A stretch of 64,000 nucleotides of DNA from Vanilla planifolia (lineage: Eukaryota > Streptophyta > Magnoliopsida > Asparagales > Orchidaceae). Location of the stretch: contig JAIUJO010000183.1 of NCBI GenBank assembly GCA_023846275.1, forward strand, positions 606,745-670,744. The letters are read 5' to 3'. Shown piece by piece: positions 51,968 to 63,640 of this stretch (within the stretch, counting starts at the first letter, position 1; each line of letters begins with the position of its first letter). Below the pieces are notes generated by a model, which did no database searches, had not been told where the DNA came from, and saw nothing but the letters and a program-made list of their open reading frames with translations. The translations under genes were made by a program, and so were the position numbers.

Positions 51968-52787
51968 TACTCAATTAAATATTCATTATTATATATTTAA
52001 ATACTTTAATGATATAGAGTGCAACTCCTGATCACATTAGTATCTGTAAATGCAACCTTTTAACAAATGTATGCAACACTAAACACACCATTGTGTGACC
52101 ATTTCTACACTATTATTTTGCTATTTTGTAATTCCTCAAATTACCTCGATAAGCCCTACAAAATTAAATATTCGTTTTTTTCATCTAAAATTTTTTTTTG
52201 TATAGAGTGAGGTTCTATAGATTTTTATTAATACCTTATTCAACAATTTAAGGTGTCACACGCAATCTCCATAATGTTAGCGAATGTATCATTTTTGTAG
52301 AACTTATCTAATTTTTTCAAATATTTTATTTTGATTTGACTATATTGTAACGAAACAATAATTCTTTGCTTTTGTGACATTTACAATGCTTTGATTTGGT
52401 AACATAACATCACCTCAAATTTTCATATTTTTGCTTTAATATAAATTTAATTCATACAAAATTTTTTTTTAGTTTTTTTATTTAACTTTTTTGTAATTAA
52501 AATTAATTCCAAATGTTATTAAATGGAAATGAAAGAAACATTTTTGGAGTCATCTTAATTAGCATTATCCAATTAAATATATATTTCAAAAAAGTTTAGT
52601 CAATATTTTTAATTACTTCAATTTTATTTGCAAAACATTTTATTCTATATACGATTTGATGATCGAGAAAATTACACACGAACCCTTTAGTATATTTGAA
52701 TGCAACTTATTTGAATAATTTTATCATTTTTTTAAAATATTTTGCTTAATTTTGGATATTTTATTTTGAAACTCTAACGGTCCCTTT

Positions 52788-52860
52788 CTTTGAATATGAC
52801 ATCATTTATATATGAACATATTAAATGCTACAATTTTTACTTTGAATATGACATCATTTA
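52788..52860 (+). repeat. 52-bp direct duplication
   Basis: 'ctttgaatatgacatcattt' begins at 52788 and again at 52840. The copies are identical over at least 20 bases, unlike the surrounding units, so this is a young slippage or unequal-exchange event. Confidence 0.85.
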
Positions 52861-53262
52861 TATAATTTAAAAAGAATAATTTATTCTTATTAATGATTAC
52901 TTAATTTGATAATTCATAATAATTTAAAATAAGTTTTGATTGTGATGAAACAGAAGTCATTGGGCTCTTTTCAATTAGCATTAGATGATTAAAGGGTTAT
53001 TCTTATATTTTTAAAATTTAATCTACTTAGTTTTTTGTAGCATTACAAGATATTTCTACGCATATTCATTTCATTATCTAGGATGTCACACTCAATCTCC
53101 TTAGTTTCTAGGAGTGCAAATTTCAAATAATTTGTGTCTCATTTCTTAAATAATTTCTCTTTTATTTGTTTTATTTTCTATGTAGAACTAATTCTATTCT
53201 CATGCGACCCTTACCTTACTTTGATTTTGTTTTATTATATTTATCAAATTATTCTCATTTAT

Positions 53263-53432
53263 ATGTGTGTGTACTTGTGTGTTCATATGTTCTTTTGTGT
53301 GTGTGGGTGCATGCATTTGTTCAAGAATTTGTACGTGTATAGGTGCAGACATGTGTCTATGTACTTGTGCATGCATGCACAGATATGTGTGTGTGTGTGT
53401 GTGTGTGTGTTTGTCCGCATATAATTTTGTGT
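53263..53432. repeat. TG-rich compound microsatellite at an orientation switch
   Basis: An impure TG tract with 'tgtgtgtgtacttgtgtgtt', several 'gcatgcat' motifs and a pure TG run near 53385-53411 separates forward satellite on the left ('ttattctcattta') from reverse satellite on the right ('ggagatcgagtgtaac', 53441 onward). The open frames across it are V/C/Y repeats without coding meaning. It holds several short potential Z-DNA (TG)n stretches. Confidence 0.9.
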
Positions 53433-54095
53433 ATGTGTTAAGGAGATCGAGTGTAACGTCGTAGTTAAATCAATTATGAGTCAAAATAGTTTAGAAAAAT
53501 ATGATTATAAGAATTGAAATTTTTAAAAATAAAAAATAAAATATTTAATGCATGGAGCTCGGTAAGTCGAGTCTAGTGACAATTATTTTTTGTCGCTGGG
53601 CATCATTATAAAATTTTGTTATTTACAAAAGTTAATAAGCATAAATAAAAATAAATTAGTATTTTAGAACCAGGTAAACCTATATGTTAGAGCTAAAATA
53701 CGCCAAATTGAAGCAATGTAATATATCTACTTCAAATGCAAGTAATAACTACATGATTGAAGATTTAGTGTTAACTAGTAATGTAGAAAAATAAAAGTAA
53801 AAGAATTAAAGAAATTAAAAAAATTGTGTGAGTTTTTTTCTTCCAAGATACGTAATAAAATCAAGCATAGTATTCTTAAATGGAAAATCTAGTATAAATC
53901 AAAATAACTTAAAATCTTATTATATCTATATAAAAATAAGATGTGTAAATACATAAAGTATAAAAATATAAAAAATATATATTTTGTTAGATAGAGCTCA
54001 TTGAAGATTACCTAATGACTTTTATTTTGATTCATCATACTTGGTATTGTTGTGAATTACAAAATTAATGAAGAATAAATAAGAATAAATTATTA
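53433..54095 (-). repeat. Short reverse satellite block R4
   Basis: The reverse unit begins with 'ggagatcgagtgtaacgtc' and includes 'gagctcggtaagtcgagtct' (53557 on, a dyad relic), a second unit start relic near 53870, and 'agagctcattgaagatta' near 53994. It ends at 'aagaataaattattaattga'. At about 660 bp it is about one and a half units inverted between two long forward blocks. Confidence 0.82.
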
Positions 54096-56850
54096 ATTGA
54101 ATGAATTAGCAATCATTGAAAAGAGGTGGTATCATGTTGAAACAAATGTCGTTAGACACCTCTCAATGTGCTCAGTTTAATTCAATACATATTTTTTAAA
54201 ATAATTATTTTTAATAATTATGCCATGTTTTTTTTACACATTTTGCTCTTTATATTATTTTATGAATAAGGTTGTTGTGCTTGATCTCTTAGTGATCATG
54301 CAACGTAATTTTCCCATACCTTTTTTCAAAGTTTTGTAAATGTTTTGCTTATATTCGATTTTATTACATTCAAACTAAAAATATCCACCCATGCGACCCT
54401 TTCATCTTTGATATTTTGTTATATTATAATACTACGTTATTTTTATGTTCAACTTTAATATATATTTAATTCTTATTAAAAAAATAATTTGTTATTATTA
54501 ATTCTTATTTAATTCAGTAATTCAAAATGAGTTCCAATTAGGATGAGACGAACATCTTATGCTGCTCTCGATGAGCCCTAGTGAAAAAAAAATTATTTTT
54601 TATATTTTTACATATTTTATTTTTTTTTGGTTTTAATCATTCTTTGAATGATACTTCAATTTCTATTGGTTTTTATGATCAAGGATTTTACGCTCCATCT
54701 CTTTAATATATTTGAATGTAACTTTCATATAAATTTTGAACTTCTATTTTTTTTTTGGCATGGTTTTTCAGACAATTTGATTTGTAGCTAATTTGATAAA
54801 TGAGTATTTTACACTTGATCACTTATGTATCATGGAATCTAATTTTTTGATAATATTATTTTTCATTCTTTAATTTTGCTGTTGTATTATGAAATTAAAA
54901 TTCTCCACACATGTGAACTTCAAATCATTTTTAATTTGTTATATCAATAGTTTCATATAATCTAATTTTAATTCCAAAATATATTTACTTAATATTATGA
55001 TAAAAATTTGTAATTAGTTATCTTTTTTACTTTCTTAATTAGTAATAATTCTAAATGATTTTTGACATAGATGAAAAAATTATTAAACTTCTACCTATGA
55101 GCCTTTTATTATTAAGTATTAATTTTTTATAACATTAAATGTTTATTCTAGGAAATTGGCATGATCTATGACTTATTTTGATTCATCAACTATTTGATGA
55201 TTTACGATTTTATGATTGATCTCCATTTTGTCATGGAATATAACTTTTCTATAAAATTTGTCATTTCTTTAAATTTTTTTCTTTCATTTGGTTATATTTT
55301 TTTGTAACTCTAAATCACATCATAAATGTCATCTATAACATTTTTTTTGAAATGTTACATTAACTAAATTTATCATATTGTATAATTTATATAATTTTTT
55401 CTTAATTAAATTTTTTTTTCCTTAAATTATATTTGGACATATTATCGAAAAGATCCAATCAAATGGGAAAAAATTTGTTACATTCGACACAATGAGTTAT
55501 ACCCTATTAAATATTATTTTTTAGCATTTAAAAAATATATATTTTACATTTTTTGCCATATTATATGTTATTTTGATTCATAATTGATTTGATTATTAAC
55601 GATGTTAGACTTAATCTTCTAAGTATTTTGGCGTATAAATTCCTTATAAAATTTGTATTATTTCTTAAAATATTTTACTTTGATTTTGTTGTATCAGCTT
55701 AGAACACAAACTCTTCATTCATGTAATCTTTGCATCACTTTCACGTTGTTATACTACATTGCTTTAATTTGTGTCATTTCAACTTTAATATATATTTAGT
55801 TAGTGTTCAAGTTATTATTAATTATTAATTTTTTTTTATTGTTAATCTATATTAATTGTATAATATGTCCAATTAACAATAACCAAACAATATCAAAATC
55901 AACTCCATGTGCTCTATCAAATAAAATCTTTATTGTATATTTTTGAATAATTTATTTTCTATGATTTTTGCTCCCTTTATGTGACATTTTGTTAAGTAAT
56001 AGTTAAATATGAAATATTTAGGTATTGTCAAAGTAACAATTATTATTATTTATTCTTTCTTATTTTAAAAACTAGTAGTATTTTTAAAAGTATTCTGATT
56101 AAGAAAAAACGAACAACAATTTACTTAATTCAACAAGTTATTTTCATGCATATTTTACTTTCTATTATTTTTACACAATTTGAGAGATATTTGCATTGAA
56201 GCTTAAATTGACAGCAAAGAATGTTATGATAGATCTCATCAATATTGTGGAATGCAACTATCTCATTTAATTTGTCTCATTTATTTCATTTGTTTATATT
56301 ACAATGTAACCGAAAATCTTCTTAAGTGTCACCTTTATTTCATTTTGATTTGTGATATTATATTGCTTCAATTTATCTTATTATTAAAATAATGAATTAT
56401 ATTTCATGATAATTTTTGCATTGTTAAGTAATAGTAATTCTAAATGAGGTTTAATCAAGATGAAACAAATGTTGATAAACTTGCTTAAATGTGCTCTATC
56501 AAATTAAATATTCAACTATATATCCTTAAATATTATTACCTATGGTAATGGCTTGGATTATCGAACATTTATACTTCTCTTCATTTGCTAATTGAGAATA
56601 TTTTACATGACCTCGTTATAATCCTAGAATGTAATTTTGTCATAATAATTATGTCATTTCTTAAAACTTTTTATGTTTACATCACTTTCACATGGATAAA
56701 ATACATGTCATTTTTAGTTTATTAAACTTTTTATGTGATATTAAAAATGATATTGCATTATTATTTATGATTATTTAATTTTGTAATTTATAGTAACCCC
56801 TAGTGAGGTCTAACCATGATAAAGTAGAAATCGTGACACTTGATTTGCCA
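54096..56850 (+). repeat. Degenerate ~415-bp satellite, forward block F5 (array edge)
   Basis: Forward text restarts in mid-unit with 'aggtggtatcatgttgaaac' (the 'aggtctaatcaagatgaaac' part). It continues through 'aaggttgttgtgcttgatctc' near 54270, 'aaggattttacgctccatctc' near 54683, and 'gcaaagaatgttatgatagat' near 56215. The last clear landmark is 'gaggtctaaccatgataaag' near 56804. Beyond about 56850 no unit can be followed. Confidence 0.83.
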
Positions 56851-59800
56851 TTTTAGATAAACTTTTAATATTCTAAATGTAGTAATAAATTATCAATTAT
56901 CATTATTGACGAGAGGTTTTTTTACATATAAGCATGTCTAATACATTATTAAATGTGCACAGTAAGAGTTCAATATGATATTTTTGTGTTTTTAAAGTAC
57001 ATTAAAAGTTTTTTAGTTTTTCTTTTTGGATAAAATATTATTCTTGTTTTAATTAAAAACTAATTTTTTAAATGCTCCACTTTATTATATCTTCTATAAG
57101 TTTTTATTATATTAACAATTTAAAATTACATTTATAATTTTAATTAATATTTAATTTCTATTAGCTGAATTTCATTTTCTTTTTGAAATAATTTTTCACA
57201 TTGTTACACTGCATAAATAGTGTTCGTTTGCCAAAAAATAAGTATATGTTACATATGATAATTTCTTGCAAATTACTTATTTCAACTTATTTTTAATATG
57301 CCTATAGTACTTAAAAAAGTTTTTGTAATTATTTTATTTAATGAGTTTAATATAAAATTTTAGGTATTATATTAACAATCTTCATTCCTTTTTAGTCTTA
57401 CATACTTTTATCCATGTCATTTTGTGTATTACATGGAGCTTAGTATTCAAAATATTAATCACAACAAAACCATAGTTGTTAAAATTTGAAACATTTAAGT
57501 TTAGTATTAATTATTTATTTATTTATATTTTGCAGGTGTAGTAGTTATTATTTTTTTATTACTGAAACAATCTAAGCTTATTATGCATATAATCATTAAA
57601 ACTTTGCATGCGTTTTTTAAAAGATAACCATCATGCACGGTCTTTTTTAATTATGAAATTTTTTTCCAATCCTAAAGACTTTTTTTTTCAATTTTGTGAT
57701 TTGTTATTTGCATGAAACTATTTAGAAAATTTATATTTCTATATTTAGCATTTACCAAATAGAATAATTTTTACTCTGAAATACTATGTAAATAAGATTA
57801 TAAGAAATTCCATCACGTGTAAATACTTTTTCAACAATATCTCAAAATTCCATTTTTTATAATTTTTTTTCTACCATTAAGTTTGCATTTCTATATCTTG
57901 CTTTATTGTGGATCAAGGAAAATTTTCTTCGAAAACGTCGAATAATTTTTGTTTTCTTCAAATTTTCATAAAATGAATCATTTTCTTTTCCAGTTGTAGT
58001 AAACATTTGTCAAAATAACTATATTTTAAAACCTTTTGCTAAAAATCAAATTATTAACATCGAAAATAATTGAAGTCATGGTGAAAATTCATCTAGAGCA
58101 TTTTTGTGAAGGTAAAATAAGTCAGAAAAATATTTAAAATTAAAATATAAAGTAAATTTGTGTTCTTAAAAAATTTTAATTTTTTAAAGTTTTTCACATA
58201 TGTCTATGACCATAATTTTTCAGAAACATTTGTGCTAGTTAAATTCCCATTACCAAAATTCACTATAGTAGAAATATTGACTTAAAAATAAATACTATTA
58301 CAAAAAAATTTTAAACTCAAAAAATGTTAAAAGAAATCTAAATAAAAATTAAATTTAGCAAAAATGACAAATATGTTAGTAATACATGTGTTATATTTTA
58401 AAAAAATAATAATTTGCTCTAAATTATAATTTGCAAAATATTTAATATATATGTAAGGCACACAAAAAAAGTAAATAATTCGTTTGAATATTGCGAACAA
58501 TCAATTTTAAAAATTTTATACTACAAAAATATTTTAAATATTTAGTGTGGATTTATATAACCACAACAAAAATAATATTCTTTATACGCAAAAAATAAAA
58601 TATAGCAACAATATTTAAAACTTTTTGTTTTAATTTGATATTTCTATTGTGGTGAAATTTGAGATAATTGAATAATTTATGTCTTGTACATTTACTTTCT
58701 TAACAAAAAAATGCATTTCTATAACAATACTTTATGTGAAAAAACGTTTTTATAAAATATTATCACATATCATTTTTCTATATTCATATACACGTATTTA
58801 TGTAGTGTAATTTATTTTTATTATTTTTTTTATTTTCCTTTTAATTTGAGTTACAATGTTTTCATGATTTCATATTCATGTGGGTTTTCTTTAGATTTAT
58901 GAAATTCTTTCTTTTACTTAGTTATTTATTTAATAATATTTGAAATTTATTTAAAATGAAGAATTTTCAAATTATTTACTAAAAATTATATTTCACAACA
59001 AAATTGATCAAAGCCATGGTCCTTAATTTATAAAAAGATAGGTTTTAATAGTAAGAAATTTTGAAACAGACGTTGCAATCACAAATATTAGGTGAAATTG
59101 AGTTATAAAAATTATTTAAATAGTTAAAAAAATTTACATTTTAGTTATTTACATAATTTTATTATGAATGAGTATTTTAGTAATTGTAGCTTTGGAAACA
59201 AGCCGCAATAAAAAGTTATTAAAGTAAATAAAAATAATTATTACTGAAAAGTATTTAACTGAATTAAAATTTGAAAGTAATCTCAATAAATTGTATGCTT
59301 AAGAAATCTAAATGACAAATATTTCAAGTAAATAGTGGAGCTTTTGCATGCCCAAAAAGAGAAGTTAGCATTGATGAAAATGCTTAAAATAATTGTTGCT
59401 TATGCAACTCATAGAAAAGAATACAATAACTTATTTTTAATATAGGGGATAAAATATTATAAAAAATGGTAATCCTTTTGATTAAAATAAGAAAAAAAAT
59501 GTAAAAAAAACACAAATATTTTTAAGGTATAAGTATTATTTAATTTTTTTTTTGAGATTCATTATTTATTTTAGACATCTATACTTTCTTAATTATAATG
59601 ACATGTTTTAACGTTGCATTTTTTTTATATTTCTTAACATTTTTATTTTAAAAAAACACATTTCACTATTTGCCTAAAAATTTGTGCTATTATTAAGATA
59701 AATTATTCTATACTTTCAAGTTTTTATGCATTTATTTTTTAAATTAATAATTCCGTTAAATATAATAATTATTATATTTTTAGTCAAACAAAAAAAATAC

Positions 59801-60690
59801 TTAATATACCTTTTTTCTATATAATATGTCCATTATTTTGGATATTTGAAATAGCTTTCATCAGCATAATTTTTTACTCTTCTATATTTGAATAGACTTC
59901 ATTCCGAAAAAATTGCTTTGTTTTTCTTAGAAATTTCTTATTTACTTTTCATCCAGTTTTATTTTTAAAATTAAAGTTTTTTATTATTTAATAAACTTTT
60001 TATTTGATAAACATTTTTTATGGCAACATTGACTTTCAAATGTTTATGTTGTTTGTTGAATTTTTTGCAAAGCATAAGGTTGAAATATTTATATTTTTTT
60101 TTTATCTTACAAAACTTTTACAGTTGTATAACTCGTTATCTATTTTGTGTTTTTATTATGTTTTGACAAAAAAGCTATTTTTAAGAAAAATATTAAACAT
60201 ATCATTTAATTGTTTTAATTATTCTAATGTTTTTATACCTTCAGTAACATTAATAATTATATTTCTAAGAATATGATTTCATAAATAATATATAAAAAAA
60301 TTATTTAAATTTTTTACATTCTGAATATTTCTTCATATTTAAGCAATATTGGTTATGTACATGTTATATATTAAAACAATAACCAAAAAACTTTATAATA
60401 TGTTATGCATGTGTTCTTCAACAACTTTATAATATGCTCAAAACTTTATCTAAACATAAAAATTTATACTGTATTTATTAAAATTAATATTTTACTTTGT
60501 TGTTAAATTTATTAAACTTTAATTGTTTTCAAAATATTTTATATTCATAATTAAAATAATTTTTCCAACATGTTTAGTACTAAATTTTTCAAGCTTTATA
60601 AAACTTTATTTTTGTAGAACATATTTTTTCTAAACATAACTATCTTGTGAATAGTGTCAAATTACTTTAAAAAAAATAAGGATATTAAAA
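56851..60690. other. A+T-rich sequence without satellite or gene
   Basis: About 3.8 kb with long A and T runs on both strands. None of the unit landmarks occurs, and there is no strong strand bias of T over A like that of the satellite. Reading frames are short; the 90-codon open frame at 60004-60276 begins with TTG and encodes a Phe/Ile/Leu-rich peptide expected by chance at this composition. I recognise no transposon ends or RNA gene. Confidence 0.6.
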
Positions 60691-60719
60691 TATATAAATT
60701 AATAAATATTGAAATAATG

Positions 60720-60790
60720 CACATGAGATAAGTTGAAAAATAAATTTTCGTTTGAATTAGAGTTCGTTTCAAATTCCAATGAATTGTTGA
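60720..60790 (-). repeat. Possible solitary remnant of the satellite unit
   Basis: 'cacatgagataagttgaa' followed by 'gaattagagttcgtttcaaa' and 'ttccaatgaattgttga' resembles the reverse-unit order 'gattagacctcatttggaattactatgaattac'. Only about 70 bp can be followed, and the match is weak, so it may be a stray fragment or chance. Confidence 0.3.
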
Positions 60791-61253
60791 AGATAGAAAC
60801 AATTAGTTTTCAAATGACTAATGAATTATTATTAGTATTTTAAAAGGATGTAATTTTTGTATTAGTAGAGCTAGATTGACTTCATCATCAATGGGCTTTT
60901 CATAATTTATTTCTATCATAAACAAATGGAACTCATGGATTTTCTCTTACTAATTACAAGTGAACTCTTGCCATTAATTATTTAACTACTTGAATATGTC
61001 TAACAGCAAGTTGGCTAGGGATTTAAGATGTTTCTAATAAACAAAAAAATTAATTCTTAAAGTTTTAACTATAGAATTCCGAATTTTAGTGAGGAATATT
61101 TTTCTTGAACACAATTTAAGTTTTCTTCCATTATTTGGTTTATTGGAGGGGAAATGCTAGTTAAATAGTTGAATCTATGGAGTTGTAAATTAAAATAAGA
61201 ATAATGAAATTGGGATCAAAAGAGAACAAACTTCAGCATGTTAGTTTTTTTAA

Positions 61254-61592
61254 CAAGGTAGTCCAATAAATTTTAAAAAAAATGTTGATTTCGTTATGTT
61301 TGGTGTGTTGTTTAAACAATTTGATAGTAAATTTTTTTTTTACATAAGAATGTCTATTACTTCTTATTGCGATAAATTTGATGGTGAATTAATAATGAAT
61401 GCAAATAACTCAATGACATTGAGGTACATTTTATGGAGAATTCTTGTATGCATGAGCTTAATGAATTGTTTTGACAAATATGACCAAGTGTTACTATTTT
61501 TGCATAGATATTGTGAAGTTTTGATATATTACTATTATGTAAAAAGGTATTACATTGCGTGGAGGATTATCATAAGAATGAGAGCATAAAAC
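61254..61592 (+). pseudogene. 112-codon open stretch, unidentified
   Basis: The frame is open from after a TAA at 61251-61253 to the TAA at 61590-61592; the first ATG is at 61296 (97 codons). The peptide has mixed residues ('SYCDKFDGELIMNANNSM', 'RYILWRILVCMSLMNCFDKY', 'CEVLIYYYYVKRYYIAWRI') and includes three Trp and several Cys, unlike the F/I/L-only repeat shadows. I do not recognise a family. It may be an exon or transposase fragment, or chance. No splice context was identified. Confidence 0.25.
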
Positions 61593-63439
61593 CATATGTT
61601 GATTGACGAGTTACTCAAGTTGATGGCATCCTAAATAAATTAAAATAAATCATCCTCAAATAATGCATGTGGCTTTCAGCATAAGTACAAGATGGATGAG
61701 TAGAATACTTAATTAAATCAAGCTATTTGTGAGGATGTTTATTTGCATGGCATTAATTGTATGTTTTGTTTTCTATATGGCCATCAAAATGGGGTAATAC
61801 AAGTATTATAAGATTATACTATGTATTAGCTACAAAAATATGTGTAATTTAAACACGCATTAAGTGAAGTAAATAAATAAAATTGTCATGAGAAATTAGT
61901 ATAGTGAACCATATAATTGAAAGGTGCTACATAATTTTTGACCAACGCCTAATGTGCCACATAGTCTATTCCACACATAAATAATAATGATTTAAATAAA
62001 ATGGGTTAAGAAAATTTTAGAACTAGAGCTTATGAGCAAAAGTTTTCATCTCTAGCAATGCAAGTTGCAAAAATGTTAGCTATAATGGATTTTCAAAAGT
62101 ATTATATATCTTGAAAAGATGCATGAGGCTATATTCACATTATTATGGTTCATTTTAAGTTTCCCACCATGAAAAGAATCAGTGGAATCTACTTAATAAA
62201 TGGAATATAATATAGCTATAAAGGATGTATAGAAAAACATTAGAAAAAGAAAAGGACAACTAATTATGTCAAATCACCTCCAAAAATTTGATAAAACCCT
62301 TAATGTAAAATTTGCAAAAGGTACCATTAGGGGGACTAATGAAAGTTAATGTTGATTAATAGTTATGACACATAGAGATGCATTATACAATGAACACTAG
62401 AATAGAGAAGTTAAGCTAGCATGTAAGTGACAAAAATGTAAAATATCATGGTTTCTGTTATTGTAAACCCAAAAGTACACCATATATCACATATGGTACT
62501 ATATAAGGGTAGAGGTCTTTAGCTCCATAGTAGACTAATCTACAATGCATTTATGTTATCAAACTTAATGAGGCTCCAACATCTCCTAATGTAGTAATCG
62601 GTATTATTTTCGTTTGTTTACTTTAGTCCAACTTGTTAGTTCATAGTACTTGATTTGATTAGATGTTTGTCATCTCATTCTATTTCAAAAAAGATATTTG
62701 TTTAAAAATCTATGGGTATAACACAACCTATGCACTGAATGGTGCACATAGCTTGCCACATTATAGTTACAATCCCCAAATCTAAGCATCACACTCATGG
62801 GGTGTTACTAAAAAGATATATCAATAGTTACAAAAAAATTGAAAGGTCCAAGTCTTGAATGTGCATACCAATACAAAATTCTACATGCCATATATTCCAA
62901 ATAAAACAACATAATAATTTAATACTAAATTTCAGGTAATGTCCTACTCAATCCATGATAATCAAAAAACATAATTTCAATAAAAAAATAACAATATGGC
63001 TATTAAGGACTAGAGAAATTATGGAAGGAATTGCTTCACATCTATGTTGCTGCTAACAAACTACCTTGCTACCACTCTTTGTGACCACCACCACCACTGC
63101 ATCCTGCTCCCTATCGACACACAAACATTATCTCCAACTAAACAAGTAAGCATCAAAGATGTGCTTGTAATACTAAGGGCTATGATAAATAAGTGAATAT
63201 TAAATACTCAAAATATGTTATAAAAGCATGTAGTAATCATAAGGATATAACTATTTTGCATATAGTTTAATATAATTATGAAGAAATTGAAGTATTCTAT
63301 AATGTCCCATAATGGGTGACCTACCAACTAGATTGACCCAATATAAATTGGTAAACCACATAATAGAAATACAATACTAACCTAGAACTTTTTAAAACAT
63401 AAAGAAACATAAGGCATCACAAAAGTATTGTAGAATCTT

Positions 63440-63640
63440 TAATCCTTATATCATGACTCTATTATGATGTAGTTATTCTTTTGATTAATATCAAACCAAT
63501 GTTGCAACACACATCCATCACATAAAAAAGAACTCCATGGTCCATTGGGATACCCTCAAATCCAAGTGACACAACATGGTCTTTTTGATGTACAATTTCA
63601 AATTCATACACATAAAAAAGCTTAAGGATATCTTAAGTAA
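63440..63640 (-). pseudogene. Possible decayed coding stretch, unidentified
   Basis: On the minus strand two overlapping frames look protein-like. One reads 'YEFEIVHQKDHVVSLGFEGI' and on to 'IKRITTS' before a double stop. The other contains 'KRPCCVTW', a stop, 'GYPNGPWSSFLCDGCVLQHW' and 'NNYIIIES'. The second has paired cysteines (CC and CDGC) that could be a metal-binding relic. Neither is intact and no family is recognised. Confidence 0.2.

Larger units (their letters stand above)
45326..53262 (+). repeat. Degenerate ~415-bp satellite, forward block F4
   Basis: Forward unit starts are at 45492, 45912, 46319, about 46855 and onward. Up to about 49.3 kb the units are organised as a three-copy multimer; further on they follow the simple period. 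A clear dyad lies at 51951-51967, and a small 52-bp duplication at 52788-52860. The block ends at 'aaattattctcattta', where a TG-rich tract takes over. Confidence 0.88.

Noticed and set aside
53134-53464. Cysteine-rich peptide frames that might suggest a small secreted Cys-rich protein
   Set aside because: The cysteines come from TGT codons of the TG-rich tract. There is no regular cysteine framework, and the frames span a satellite breakpoint.
1-56850. CRISPR-like or bacterial repeat array
   Set aside because: The unit is about 415 bp, strongly diverged and without short identical repeats and unique spacers. The context is eukaryotic.
60004-60276. 90-codon frame as a small gene
   Set aside because: It starts with TTG, is dominated by Phe, Leu and Ile, has no motif, and lies in featureless A+T-rich DNA.
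62500-62508. 'tatataagg' as a promoter
   Set aside because: TATA-like words are expected often at this base composition, and no gene or leader follows.
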